Made by a program: the position numbers and the translations under genes. This document shows positions 17,371 to 26,504 of a stretch of 64,000 nt of DNA, piece by piece. The DNA is from Calothrix sp. PCC 7716 (GTDB lineage: Bacteria; Cyanobacteriota; Cyanobacteriia; Cyanobacteriales; Nostocaceae). The stretch covers positions 2,728,001-2,792,000 of the forward strand of contig NZ_AP025018.1 of assembly GCF_019977735.1 (NCBI RefSeq), read 5' to 3'. The notes beneath the pieces were generated by a model. It made no database searches. It saw nothing but the letters and a program-made list of their open reading frames with translations, and had not been told where the DNA came from. Numbering within the stretch: position 1 is the first letter of the stretch; each line of letters starts with the position of its first letter.

Positions 17371-18996
17371 TTACCAACTTATATAACCTTGTAATCTTAA
17401 CAACTTACTACTACTTAATCCCTTGACTCGTTCCAAATCCTTTAATGATGTAAAAGGTTTTTGCTGTCGTGCGTCAATAATTTGCTGTGCTGTTTTTTTA
17501 CCGATACCAGGTAGTGCTTCAATTTCAGCCAGAGTTGCAGTATTTAAATTAACCTGCACAGATTTATTTTTTATCGTTGAAGGTGACTGTATTTTCTGAC
17601 ATTGTTTTTGTTGAGATTTTATTTTTTGCTGAATTTTTTGTGGTAGTCCAGGTTGTGATTTTTTGTATAATCTTTCAAATTCGCGCGTGTAGTGAGCAGC
17701 GATAACAGGGTTTTGAATTACTAAAAGTGTTTCGTCGTTGCCACTATTAGCTGCTTCTGACCAGTTGTGTGAACCTGTAATGACTGTTTGATTATCGATA
17801 ACACCAAATTTATGGTGTAATAAGTCACCCCTTTGTAACGTCGGTACACCAACAGTAGTAATGGGTTTTTGCCAAGGTTTATTATTGACTTCGTATTTAC
17901 ATTTGTCGCCAAGTGCCAGACCCATCATGTCTAACCCTTCACTATAAGAACGATATGCAAAGCTTTTTTCGAGTAATGCTCTAATTTGAACGTTTTGTTG
18001 ATGGCGCCCTTCCAATATATCAGCGAGTCGTTGTTCGGAAAAAACAAACAACGCCATGTCTACAGATTTTGTAGCACTTGATAAATTTGTATTAATTAAT
18101 CCATTACTACTATTTGTCCAGGGTTGAGTTGGAGAAGTTGGTGAAAAATGAATTGTAACTGTACTATCGCCTATTTTGATTGTTCTTGGCGCCCGTATTG
18201 GTTTTTTTAGTCCAAATTTTTGGCTAGTTTTACCCCCACTTCCCCACATCAAGTTAAATTCTTCTGTAAATAGTGCTGCGATATCAGGACTGTCTATTTT
18301 TAATAAATTATTGGCATTTCCTAGAGTTTCTGGTTTTGTATAGTCACCGTGAACATCTGAAAGTGTAAAGTTCGCTGATGTGACAATTACAAAACGGTCA
18401 TCTACTATAACAAATTTATGGTGCATTAAGTCACTACCACGACTACCATCTGAGGTATCATCAAGTTTTGTGACTTTGGCTTTATCGAGAATTACTAAAG
18501 CATCACGCTGTTCTATTTCTTTCGTATCTAGCTTACCATCTTGATTGATGTCAACAAAACTACGATATTCTTTATACTTTTGCGCTTCCCTTGGTTTGAG
18601 CTTTTTAACTTCTTGCGGTGATAAACTACTAATCGAACGATTGTATGTGTTTTCTATAATTAATCTAACTTTTACCCCTGCTTTCTGCTTTGCTGCTATA
18701 GCTTGGGCTATTTTTGGTAAACGTAACTCTTGTACTGCTATGTCTACTTGAGACTTGGCGCCCATTATTGTATCAACTATTTGTTTTTCTAAATCATCAC
18801 CCTGCCGCTTTTTATCTTTGTAAGGTTCTTGATATTCTGAAGTTTCGGAATGATTTAAATAGACTTGAATCAATGGGTCTTGAGGTAGTGGTGTGAGCGT
18901 TTGTTCTATCTTTTTTTGCTGACAACCATTTTGACACCCTGTGAGAATGAGTATAAAAGAACAAGATATATACTTTTTTATAAATTTGAGATTCAT
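17371..18996 (-). CDS. Lipoprotein phospholipase D-like nuclease with EF-hand loop and ComEA-type HhH domain
   Basis: 541 residues. Lipoprotein signal with lipobox LTGC, Cys21, so the protein should be anchored outside the cytoplasm. Two HKD motifs give a complete PLD active site: H192-K194-D199 (MHHKFVIVDD) and H394-K396-D401 (LHHKFGVIDN), each followed by a GSxN-like strand (TSANFT, GSHNWS). Between the domain halves, D149-N151-D153-G154-D157-E160 forms a canonical EF-hand calcium loop. Residues 482-538 are a helix-hairpin-helix of ComEA type (NLNTATLAEIEALPGIGKKT). The combination suggests a calcium-responsive extracytoplasmic DNase (inference); phospholipase activity is the alternative. 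Confidence 0.85.
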   Translation of the reverse strand: MNLKFIKKYISCSFILILTGCQNGCQQKKIEQTLTPLPQDPLIQVYLNHSETSEYQEPYKDKKRQGDDLEKQIVDTIMGAKSQVDIAVQELRLPKIAQAIAAKQKAGVKVRLIIENTYNRSISSLSPQEVKKLKPREAQKYKEYRSFVDINQDGKLDTKEIEQRDALVILDKAKVTKLDDTSDGSRGSDLMHHKFVIVDDRFVIVTSANFTLSDVHGDYTKPETLGNANNLLKIDSPDIAALFTEEFNLMWGSGGKTSQKFGLKKPIRAPRTIKIGDSTVTIHFSPTSPTQPWTNSSNGLINTNLSSATKSVDMALFVFSEQRLADILEGRHQQNVQIRALLEKSFAYRSYSEGLDMMGLALGDKCKYEVNNKPWQKPITTVGVPTLQRGDLLHHKFGVIDNQTVITGSHNWSEAANSGNDETLLVIQNPVIAAHYTREFERLYKKSQPGLPQKIQQKIKSQQKQCQKIQSPSTIKNKSVQVNLNTATLAEIEALPGIGKKTAQQIIDARQQKPFTSLKDLERVKGLSSSKLLRLQGYISW

Positions 18997-19080
18997 TATT
19001 ATTTTCTACAAATCTTGGTAAATCAATTTACAAATTTATATTTCCCAAAATTTTGTATCAAATAACATTACATAAATTTA

Positions 19081-19102
19081 GAGACGTTACATGTAACGTC
19101 TC
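19081..19102. repeat. GAGACGTTACATGTAACGTCTC palindrome region
   Basis: A perfect 22-bp palindrome of the GTAGAGACG family in the spacer between ctaB (stop at 19184) and the PLD gene start. Confidence 0.85.
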
Positions 19103-19153
19103 TACAATTGCGTGATTTTTACAATGCGTGACTTATACAAATGCGTAATTTCC

Positions 19154-19178
19154 ACAATGTGTGATTTCCACACATTGT
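19154..19178 (-). terminator. Hairpin behind ctaB
   Basis: ACAATGTGTG (19154-19163) pairs perfectly with CACACATTGT (19169-19178) around ATTTC. It lies 6 bases beyond the ctaB stop on the minus strand and is a probable transcript end, though the following sequence is only moderately T-rich. Confidence 0.5.
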
Positions 19179-19183
19179 AAATA

Positions 19184-20140
19184 TTACCCAACGAGCAAAT
19201 GTAATTTACTGACTGCAAAATTTACCGCATGATGAGTGATGGGGAGACTATCGACAACCATACCCAAGCACAGTAACATCATGTAAGAAATTGAATAGAG
19301 AAACAATGCTTTTGCCGTGGGTTTATCTTCTGGATTCTGTAATAATTTCCAAGCTTTATGTATGAATACAGCACCTAGAGATACCGCTATTGCACCATAA
19401 ATAAATCCTGTCTCATGCAGGGGATAAATTAGTAGGAGACTTGCCAATACTGTTATTAAGGTATAATACCAAATTTGTTGTACGGTAGCTTTGGCGCCTG
19501 CGACTACTGGTAGCATTGGAATACCAACTTTTGCGTAATCATCGCGAATCATTAACGCCAATGCCCAGAAATGGGGAGGTGTCCAAACGAAAACGATAGC
19601 AAAAATTAACCATGCTGCCCAGCTAAGGGTTCCTGTCACTGCTGCCCAACCAACTAAAGCCGGAATCGCACCAGCGGCGCCACCAATTACAATGTTTTGA
19701 GTACTATGACGCTTGAGAAGGTGAGTGTAAATCAATACGTAAAATACAATACCTGACATTGCTAAAAGTGCAGAAAGCAAATTAGCGAAAACAGATAAAA
19801 GCGTAAAAGAAAGAATTGCGAGGACAGCAGCAAAAATTAAAGCATCGCGTGATTGAACTTTGCCTGAAGGTAAGGGACGATGGCGCGTGCGCTCCATGTC
19901 ATAATCAATATCCCGGTCGTAAACGCAATTGATTGTTTGGGCACTAGCTGCCGCGAGAGTACCACCAGCTAGAGTTACTAACAACAGTAATGGGTCTACT
20001 TGTCCTTTGGCGGCAATCCACATGCTGCCAGCGGTGGTAATTAGTAGTAATGGGATAATACGGGGTTTAGTGAGCAAATAGTAGCTCTGAACCACTTCTA
20101 AAAAAGTTTGGTGGTGTCTCGAGACATTAGTCTCAATCAT
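19184..20140 (-). CDS. ctaB: Protoheme IX farnesyltransferase (heme O synthase)
   Basis: UbiA-type membrane prenyltransferase, 318 aa, that attaches a farnesyl group to heme B to make heme O, the precursor of heme A. The first Asp-rich motif is [20 protein letters not shown] near 86-105, and the second conserved polar loop is [15 protein letters not shown] near 197-211. About eight to nine hydrophobic helices are visible. It follows ctaA on the same strand with a 119-bp gap, and the pair stands divergent from coxBAC, consistent with supply of heme A to that oxidase. Confidence 0.95.
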   Translation of the reverse strand: MIETNVSRHHQTFLEVVQSYYLLTKPRIIPLLLITTAGSMWIAAKGQVDPLLLLVTLAGGTLAAASAQTINCVYDRDIDYDMERTRHRPLPSGKVQSRDALIFAAVLAILSFTLLSVFANLLSALLAMSGIVFYVLIYTHLLKRHSTQNIVIGGAAGAIPALVGWAAVTGTLSWAAWLIFAIVFVWTPPHFWALALMIRDDYAKVGIPMLPVVAGAKATVQQIWYYTLITVLASLLLIYPLHETGFIYGAIAVSLGAVFIHKAWKLLQNPEDKPTAKALFLYSISYMMLLCLGMVVDSLPITHHAVNFAVSKLHLLVG

Positions 20141-20259
20141 TTTGGCACTAGTTCCTTATTTACAAATAACTGGGAATGGGCAGTGAGAATTGGTTGCACA
20201 CCAACCCATTCGTATCTCTTCTTATGAATTTGATTCTGTAAGAGGTGAACTTGTTAGCT

Positions 20260-21210
20260 TTACTGGGCTGTTGCTGTTATTGCTAGTTCTGTTTGTTTAT
20301 TTGTTTGTGCATCACGCATTGCTAAAACAGTGAAGACAACTAGGGTTCCTAACAATGTGGCGCCTATTGTTGAGTGCAATACAGTCAGCGGTTCAACTTG
20401 AAGATGTAGTCTAAATGTGGCGACACCTAACAAAATTTGCAGAATAAGCAATCCACCTGCATAGTTAGCTAGTTTTCGTAAAGCTGGGTGTAACGCTGGA
20501 GTTCGCCATGCCATTACTACTAAAGACAGAATTGCTACTGTTGGCGGTATCAAGCCAAAAATGTGACTATACATGACACCGCAGAGTTGGTATCCAGCAA
20601 AACATTGGTGAAGTGCCCAACGTGACCCAACGACGGCGCCTAGCAAACTTTGAACATACACCAAAATTGCAGCAGTTAAACCTATCCAAGGTAGCTTGCC
20701 GACAGTTCCAGTTCCCTGGTACGGTGTACTAGCTGTACCAATGATTAGCAAAGTTATGAAGAATAATAATGCCGTTCCTAGGTGTGCCGTCACAATGTCG
20801 AATCGTAACAATTGAGTAACTGTTAGACCACCTAATACACCTTGGAAAACAATTAGGAATAAGGCAAATGTTGATGCTATTGGTAGCCAATTGGGAAGAT
20901 GGCGCCGTTTCCACCAGCTTAAAAAGACTAGTACTATGGCACTTAGACCAATTAGCGAAGCATCCAATCGATGAAACCACTCCAAGAAGACTTGAAGATT
21001 CATTTGTTTGGCTGGAACAAGTTCACCGTAGCACAGAGGCCAGTCAGGACAAGCGAGTCCAGCGTTCATTACACGAGTGGCACTGCCAATCGCGATTAGA
21101 ATCAGTGTGGCAATAGAAATCTTCCAGACCAAGCGACGAATTCGCTCAACTGGTTGAGTTTCTGTCGCTAAATTTTGTTGTTCATTTTGTTCAAGGACAA
21201 ACTCGCTCAT
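20260..21210 (-). CDS. ctaA: Heme A synthase (CtaA/COX15 family)
   Basis: 316-residue integral membrane protein oxidising heme O to heme A. Eight helices in two related bundles. Conserved features include GSATRVMNAGLACPDWPLCYG at 42-62 (paired cysteines), EWFHRLDASLIGL with a heme-ligand His near 76, a second His in VTAHLGTALLF, paired Cys in HQCFAGYQLCGVMYSH, and LTVLHSTIGATLLG near the C-terminus. Upstream of ctaB in a probable two-gene operon, divergent from coxBAC. Confidence 0.94.
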   Translation of the reverse strand: MSEFVLEQNEQQNLATETQPVERIRRLVWKISIATLILIAIGSATRVMNAGLACPDWPLCYGELVPAKQMNLQVFLEWFHRLDASLIGLSAIVLVFLSWWKRRHLPNWLPIASTFALFLIVFQGVLGGLTVTQLLRFDIVTAHLGTALLFFITLLIIGTASTPYQGTGTVGKLPWIGLTAAILVYVQSLLGAVVGSRWALHQCFAGYQLCGVMYSHIFGLIPPTVAILSLVVMAWRTPALHPALRKLANYAGGLLILQILLGVATFRLHLQVEPLTVLHSTIGATLLGTLVVFTVLAMRDAQTNKQTELAITATAQ

Positions 21211-21686
21211 GAATGATACCTTTTGCCCACTACTCGTAGACTATACTAACCGAACGTAATTTATTTAGTAACGAACGGACAATTTGATTAATAAGCAATA
21301 TTAATCTAAGAAGTTTACAAAAATTGTGTTCTGCTTATCTACACCCTAGCTCATAGATTTCGGGTTGGAGATAAACTTTTACTGTTTGCTACGAATAAAT
21401 CTAAAGATAGGTCATTACGACCTTGCCAAAAGCTTTAGATATTTTTTAGCTTATAATAAGCAGCGCACAACACTCATTATTCTAATTCCTGCGTCTTTTT
21501 ACTCAAATACACCCCCCTATGCTAGTCATGGCAAAGAGTTTTCACATATTTGACAATTGAACTCAACCCTAAAAAATTAATAATATTTTTACTTTCTACT
21601 ACTCCATGTCGCATAGGCTAGATTACCGTAGTAGAAGAGTGAGCAGTTAGTTCCAAAAGTATTAAGTCGGAGAGCGTAAATCCACC
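21211..21686. other. Divergent control region of ctaAB and coxBAC
   Basis: About 475 bases. A TTGACA box lies at 21550-21555, but no well-spaced -10 box follows it, so I do not call a promoter. GGAGA at 21669-21673 lies 13 bases before the coxB GTG and may serve as its ribosome binding site. Short open frames here have no conserved look. Confidence 0.4.
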
Positions 21687-22772
21687 GTGAAAATTCCAAG
21701 TTCAATCTGGACTTTACTAATTGGCATCCTGCTGACCCTTGTCAGCCTTTGGTACGGTCAAAATCATGGCTTATTACCAACCGCTGCTAGTAGTGAAGCC
21801 TTTCTCATTGACGGTTTGTTCAATACCATGATGACCGTCTCTGTTGGTATCTTCGTTTTAGTTGAAGGTATTTTAATTTACAGCGCTTTTAAGTATCGTC
21901 GTAAAGCCGGAGATGAAACAGACGGCGCCCCAGTACACGGAAACGTCCCATTAGAAATTCTGTGGACTGCGATTCCAGCAATTATTGTTATAGGTATATC
22001 TGTATACAGCTTTGAAGTGTACAACGACATGGGTGGTTTTGATCCCCATGCGGCACATACGGCGCCAATGTCTCCTGAAGCAATGAAAATGCCAGGTGCG
22101 GCAATAGCGGCGACGTTAAATGATACTCCACCCACTGACCAACCTAACCGTAACCAGGAACAGTCAGACGAGGCTAATCTTGACCCAGCAACTGCTGAAG
22201 TTCGCAATGCCGACCAAATTCCGCAGAAAAATGATGCTCCAGGTATGGGGATCAGTTCTCCAAGATTAGGCGCCACTCCCGATAAAGAAGGAAAAAAGCC
22301 TGAATTAGTAGTCAACGTCACAGGTTTACAATACGCCTTCATTTTTACTTATCCTGAAGCAGGTGTAACAAGTGGCGAGCTACACGTTCCCGTTGGACGT
22401 GAAGTCAAGTTAAACATGAGTGCTAACGATGTTATCCATGCATTTTGGGTTCCAGAGTTTCGACTCAAGCAAGACATAATTCCTGGTCGCCAAACTGAAA
22501 TTCGTTTTACTCCACAAAAAGAAGGCGATTATCCTTTAATTTGTGCCGAGTTGTGCGGGCCTTACCACGGCGCCATGCACACGACTGTTGTAGTACAACC
22601 ACAACAAGAATACGATAATTGGATACAAGAGCAATTAGTTGCTAGCCGAGAAACCCTTAATCAAGCTGTAGCTATCAATTCTACAGATAAATCAGTTTCT
22701 GATTTCTTGGCGCCTTATACGACTCAGATGGGAATTGAAGCAAACGAAGTATTACATCAAATTCATCATTAG
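21687..22772 (+). CDS. coxB: Cytochrome c oxidase subunit II
   Basis: 361 residues, GTG start. Signal-anchor helix 1-22, second helix region near 36-58 and a third at 88-108. The C-terminal CuA cupredoxin domain (about 210-325) contains DVIHAFWVPEFRLKQDIIPG and the CuA ligands in CAELCGPYHGAMH (C-x3-C-x3-H-x2-M). Cytochrome c or plastocyanin docks here in the lumen or periplasm. An insert of about 85 Pro/Asp/Glu-rich residues (120-205) between helix and CuA domain makes it longer than usual. First gene of the coxBAC cluster. Confidence 0.96.
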   Translation: MKIPSSIWTLLIGILLTLVSLWYGQNHGLLPTAASSEAFLIDGLFNTMMTVSVGIFVLVEGILIYSAFKYRRKAGDETDGAPVHGNVPLEILWTAIPAIIVIGISVYSFEVYNDMGGFDPHAAHTAPMSPEAMKMPGAAIAATLNDTPPTDQPNRNQEQSDEANLDPATAEVRNADQIPQKNDAPGMGISSPRLGATPDKEGKKPELVVNVTGLQYAFIFTYPEAGVTSGELHVPVGREVKLNMSANDVIHAFWVPEFRLKQDIIPGRQTEIRFTPQKEGDYPLICAELCGPYHGAMHTTVVVQPQQEYDNWIQEQLVASRETLNQAVAINSTDKSVSDFLAPYTTQMGIEANEVLHQIHH

Positions 22773-22813
22773 TAGTAAGCACTGAAGTGCTTACTACGAT
22801 AATTTCTTTCCTT

Positions 22814-24556
22814 ATGACACAAGCAAAAATCCAGGAAGCTGCGAATATTCCAGCAAAGATTGAAGAACCTGGTGTTAGAAAATGGTGGGAGTTTTTCACC
22901 TTTAGCACCGACCATAAGGTTATTGGTATTCAGTACATTGTTACCAGCTTCATTTTTTATTGTATTGGTGGGGTAATGGCTGACTTGGTTCGTACCGAGT
23001 TGCGAACTCCAGAAAGCGATTTTGTTAGCCCAGAACTGTATAACAGCTTATTTACACTGCACGCCACAATCATGATTTTCTTGTGGATTGTGCCTGTCGG
23101 CGCCGGATTTGCCAATTATTTAATACCCCTAATGATTGGCGCCAAAGATATGGCATTCCCGCGTCTTAATGCTGTTGCATTTTGGATGATTCCTATAGGC
23201 GGTTTACTACTAGTTAGTAGTTTAGCTGTGGGAGACGCACCAGATGCAGGTTGGACTTCATACCCACCCTTATCACTAGTCACAGGACAAGTGGGTGAGG
23301 GAATATGGATTATGAGTTTGCTGATATTGGGAACATCGTCAATTTTAGGGGCGATTAATTTCCTTGTAACGCTGCTCAAAATGCGTATACCAGGAATGGG
23401 GTTTCACCAAATGCCGTTATTTTGCTGGGCAATGCTCGCAACTTCGGCATTGGTATTAGTTTCTACCCCAGTATTAGCAGCGGGTTTGATATTACTGTCG
23501 TTTGACTTATTTGCCGGCACGACATTTTTTAATCCTACCGGTGGTGGCGACCCAGTAGTTTACCAGCACATGTTCTGGTTCTACTCGCACCCAGCCGTGT
23601 ACATTATGATTTTGCCCTTCTTTGGTGGCATTTCTGAAATTATTCCTACCCACGCGCGTAAGCCAATATTTGGTTACAAAGCTATTGCCTATTCAAGTTT
23701 AGCTATCAGCTTTCTTGGATTAATAGTTTGGGCGCACCACATGTTTACCAGTGGTATCCCAGGTTGGCTACGGATGTTTTTCATGATTACCACCATGATT
23801 ATCGCCGTACCTACTGGTATCAAAATATTTAGCTGGTTGGCGACAATGTGGGGCGGTAAAATTCAACTCAACACTCCAATGCTATTTGCGATGGGGTTTG
23901 TTGGAACATTCGTTATTGGTGGTATCAGTGGTGTAATGCTTGCGGCTGTACCATTTGATATTCACGTACACGATACATACTTTGTAGTTGCCCACCTTCA
24001 CTACGTATTATTTGGTGGTAGCGTTCTCGGCATTTTCGCAGGAATTTATCATTGGTTCCCCAAAATGACCGGACGGATGTTCAACGAGTTTTGGGGTAAA
24101 GTTCACTTTGCCTTAACAATTGTTGGTTTGAACATGACCTTCTTACCCATGCACAAACTAGGTTTGATGGGTATGAACCGTCGTATTGCTCAGTACGACC
24201 CGAAATTTACATCAATAAACGAAATTTGCACCTACGGTTCTTATCTTCTTGCTATTTCAACCTTGCCCTTTATCATTAATATGGCTTGGAGTTGGTTGTA
24301 TGGCGAAAAAGCAGGTGACAACCCTTGGAGAAGTCTCACCCTAGAGTGGATGACAACTTCGCCACCAGCAATTGAGAATTTTGAAGGAATTCCTGTATTA
24401 GCAACAGGTCCCTACGACTACGGTTTAGAAAATGCCAAATACGGCGTACCGATGGAAACCAATGACCCACTGACATCGGCAGGCACAAACTCTGTATTGC
24501 GCGCAGACCCTGACGAACCATATCCGTCGATAGCAGCAAAAACCGACGAACGATAA
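22814..24556 (+). CDS. coxA: Cytochrome c oxidase subunit I (A2-type heme-copper oxidase)
   Basis: 580 residues, 12 helices; binds heme a, heme a3 and CuB and pumps protons. The helix VI motif is WFYSHPAVYIMILPFFGGIS: YSHPxVY replaces the Glu of A1-type enzymes, placing it in the A2 class that uses the Tyr-Ser pair. CuB His pair in VWAHHMFTSG and heme ligands in VAHLHYVLFGG are present. An upstream frame start at 22787 overlaps the spacer; ATG 22814 fits family N-termini (MTQAKIQEAAN). It follows coxB by 41 bases. Confidence 0.96.
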   Translation: MTQAKIQEAANIPAKIEEPGVRKWWEFFTFSTDHKVIGIQYIVTSFIFYCIGGVMADLVRTELRTPESDFVSPELYNSLFTLHATIMIFLWIVPVGAGFANYLIPLMIGAKDMAFPRLNAVAFWMIPIGGLLLVSSLAVGDAPDAGWTSYPPLSLVTGQVGEGIWIMSLLILGTSSILGAINFLVTLLKMRIPGMGFHQMPLFCWAMLATSALVLVSTPVLAAGLILLSFDLFAGTTFFNPTGGGDPVVYQHMFWFYSHPAVYIMILPFFGGISEIIPTHARKPIFGYKAIAYSSLAISFLGLIVWAHHMFTSGIPGWLRMFFMITTMIIAVPTGIKIFSWLATMWGGKIQLNTPMLFAMGFVGTFVIGGISGVMLAAVPFDIHVHDTYFVVAHLHYVLFGGSVLGIFAGIYHWFPKMTGRMFNEFWGKVHFALTIVGLNMTFLPMHKLGLMGMNRRIAQYDPKFTSINEICTYGSYLLAISTLPFIINMAWSWLYGEKAGDNPWRSLTLEWMTTSPPAIENFEGIPVLATGPYDYGLENAKYGVPMETNDPLTSAGTNSVLRADPDEPYPSIAAKTDER

Positions 24557-24562
24557 ATAAAG

Positions 24563-24617
24563 TAGGGTGGGCAGTGCCCACCTTACTTATCATGTGGTGG
24601 GCACTGCCCACCCTACA
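24563..24617. repeat. GGTGGGCAGTGCCCACC palindromes, two copies
   Basis: AGGTGGGCAGTGCCCACCTT-like palindromes occur twice in inverted orientation (about 24566-24584 and 24598-24614) between coxA and coxC. The family recurs at 29345, 44358, 55662, 56782 and 58989. Such hairpins inside the cluster may attenuate or protect the message. Confidence 0.85.
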
Positions 24618-24656
24618 ACTAACTAAAATTTTTTGTCCCTTAAATAATAAATCTAC

Positions 24657-25277
24657 ATGCAAGGTCAAACAATTGACTCTAAATTAACCGAGTTAAATCA
24701 TCACCATACAACAGCCGAAGCTCATCACGAAGAACATCCAGACCATCGTATGTTTGGACTTGTTTTCTTCCTAATTGCTGAAGGTATGATTTTTATGGGC
24801 TTGTTCGGCGCCTACCTTGCCTTTAGGTCTGTGCTACCCGTTTTTCCACCCGAAGGAACTCCCGAACTTGAGTTACTGCTACCCGGTGTTAACACCGTTA
24901 ACCTAATAGCTAGTAGCTTCGTTATCCATAATGCTGACACCGCAATTAAAAAGAACGACGTGCGGGGAATGCAATTGTGGTTTGGAATTACCGCGCTAAT
25001 GGGAATCACATTCTTGTTTGGTCAAGTATATGAATACACCCACCTTGAATTTGGTTTAACAACAAACTTATTTGCTAGTGCATTTTATGTACTAACTGGT
25101 TTTCACGGATTACACGTAACAATTGGTGTAATTGCAATTCTTGCCGTATTATGGCGTTCTCGTAAACCAGGTCATTACAGCAACGAACATCATTTCGGTA
25201 TCGAAGCGGCTGAATTATATTGGCACTTCGTTGACGTAATCTGGATTATCTTATTCGGTTTACTGTACATTCTATAA
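24657..25277 (+). CDS. coxC: Cytochrome c oxidase subunit III
   Basis: 206-residue membrane protein with five helices. Conserved FLIAEGMIFMGLFGAYLAFR, TGFHGLHVTIGVIAI and EAAELYWHFVDVIWIILFGL are the hallmarks of short-form bacterial subunit III. A His/Glu-rich N-terminus (HHHTTAEAHHEEHPDH) precedes the first helix. Third gene of coxBAC, 100 bp after coxA. Confidence 0.95.
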   Translation: MQGQTIDSKLTELNHHHTTAEAHHEEHPDHRMFGLVFFLIAEGMIFMGLFGAYLAFRSVLPVFPPEGTPELELLLPGVNTVNLIASSFVIHNADTAIKKNDVRGMQLWFGITALMGITFLFGQVYEYTHLEFGLTTNLFASAFYVLTGFHGLHVTIGVIAILAVLWRSRKPGHYSNEHHFGIEAAELYWHFVDVIWIILFGLLYIL

Positions 25278-25386
25278 ATGTCATTCTGAGCGTAGCGAAG
25301 AATCTTTATAACGTGCGAATATTATAAGATGCTTCACTGCGTTCAGCATGACAATTTACTATCATCAGATGCTTCACTGCGGTACA
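25278..25386. repeat. GTCATTCTGAGCG-type dispersed repeat
   Basis: Begins immediately after the coxC stop codon with TGTCATTCTGAGCGTAGCGA and ends with the opposite arm CACTGCGTTCAGCATGACA, then a partial second arm. This is a common bacterial intergenic palindromic repeat. Confidence 0.7.
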
Positions 25387-25393
25387 AACGATA

Positions 25394-26206
25394 ATGAGAA
25401 AATTGGTTATTTTGAGTTTTTGTCTAATTATTGGGTTATTTGTATGGAGTAATGAGGCAAAAGCTGGGGAATTAGCACAAAGGTTAGCAAATTTTTCGCA
25501 ATGGGAGAGATTAACCAGTACTCAACCTGTAAATGGAGATTTAATATACCCGACTTGGATGCAGGGTGAATGGATTGTAAAAAGTACCTTAGTTGATTTG
25601 GCTGCACCCCTGGCGCCTGATATAATTACACCAGGGTTTGAAGGAAATCGACAGTATTTAAATCAACCAGTTAGTTTTAAAGTTAAATTTGTACCAGAAA
25701 AAACTTATATTACTGGTTCCAAGTTAATTCCTCGTATAGTAAACAAATCTGCTGCTATTGTTGCAGATAGAGCATACAACGGTTTAAGTTTAGCGCGTGC
25801 ATATTTAGGAGAAGACGCAGTAATATCTGTTAAAGTAGACCCAGAGTCACCTAACCGTCAAATTACCACACTCAAAAATGACTTACAGCTAGTATCAATA
25901 GTTACTACACGGGCAATAGAAACTACACAAGATGATAAATATATTACAAGCGAAGTATTCCAGCAATTATTTAAAGGCGCCAAAAATCCTTACTTTAATA
26001 TAGTAGAATCAACAACCGCATATCAACAACAACCAACAAAACAACCTGCTATTATTGCCGACCAAGTTACCGCAGTCTACCTATCCCCCCAAGACCCCAA
26101 TTACTTTAAAGCTGGAACTAAACCAGTAGCACTATATAAATATAACTTAGAGTTTAACACTACAAACAATAGTCAAGAAAAAATGGCGCCTCCAGATTTG
26201 CTATAA
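25394..26206 (+). CDS. Exported conserved cyanobacterial protein (DUF6816-like)
   Basis: 270 residues with a Sec signal peptide (MRKLVILSFCLIIGLFVWSNEAKAG, likely cut after AKA). The mature part has WERLTSTQPVNGDLIYPTWM and GEWIVKSTLVDLAAPLAP, then PGFEGNRQYLNQPVSFKVKF. I believe this is a family shared with plant chloroplast lumen proteins, now called DUF6816, but this assignment is from memory. Position directly behind coxC suggests possible cotranscription; no role in oxidase assembly is shown. The C-terminal tail is Asn/Gln-rich. Confidence 0.7.
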   Translation: MRKLVILSFCLIIGLFVWSNEAKAGELAQRLANFSQWERLTSTQPVNGDLIYPTWMQGEWIVKSTLVDLAAPLAPDIITPGFEGNRQYLNQPVSFKVKFVPEKTYITGSKLIPRIVNKSAAIVADRAYNGLSLARAYLGEDAVISVKVDPESPNRQITTLKNDLQLVSIVTTRAIETTQDDKYITSEVFQQLFKGAKNPYFNIVESTTAYQQQPTKQPAIIADQVTAVYLSPQDPNYFKAGTKPVALYKYNLEFNTTNNSQEKMAPPDLL

Positions 26207-26229
26207 TAAAAAATAAAATCGTACTAAAA

Positions 26230-26406
26230 ATGGTTAAACCTAACAATCAGTATCGCGGACACACAATCGAAAAAGTTGGTCACGGAAAAAGAGCAGTATT
26301 CCAAACAACCCTCAATGAAAAACAATGGTCAGCTGTAACAGAATCGGAAGTAAAAAGAGCAATTGATGCTTGGATTGACCAAGGAGTAGAACCAGACGAT
26401 TTGTAA
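26230..26406 (+). CDS. Small conserved hypothetical protein (58 aa)
   Basis: ATG at 26230, TAA at 26404-26406. The product starts MVKPNNQYRGHTIEKVGHGK and ends with AWIDQGVEPDDL. A basic first half and acidic helical second half (EVKRAIDAWIDQG) are visible; no Cys, signal or membrane segment. It lies 23 bases after the DUF6816-like gene and converges on the histidine kinase. The even composition and lack of rare codons suggest a real gene; function unknown. Confidence 0.6.
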   Translation: MVKPNNQYRGHTIEKVGHGKRAVFQTTLNEKQWSAVTESEVKRAIDAWIDQGVEPDDL

Positions 26407-26435
26407 TGTAAAAACTTTAAATATGTTTTGTACGA

Positions 26436-26499
26436 AGAAACCGGGTTTCTACGCAGCGTCGTTTTTATTACAATATTTCAATGAAGAAGCCCGGTTTCT
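26436..26499. repeat. AAACCGGGTTTCT hairpin repeat, copy 4
   Basis: Arms AGAAACCGGGTTTCT (26436-26450) and AGAAGCCCGGTTTCT (26485-26499) with the spacer word TTTTTATTACAA, as in copy 1. It fills the gap between two convergent genes, 5 bases from the kinase stop, and could terminate both. Confidence 0.85.
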
Positions 26500-26504
26500 A
26501 GGAG

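Noticed and set aside
21550-21590. TTGACA box as a coxB promoter
   Set aside because: No -10 hexamer at 16-18 bases; AT-rich DNA makes single boxes common by chance.
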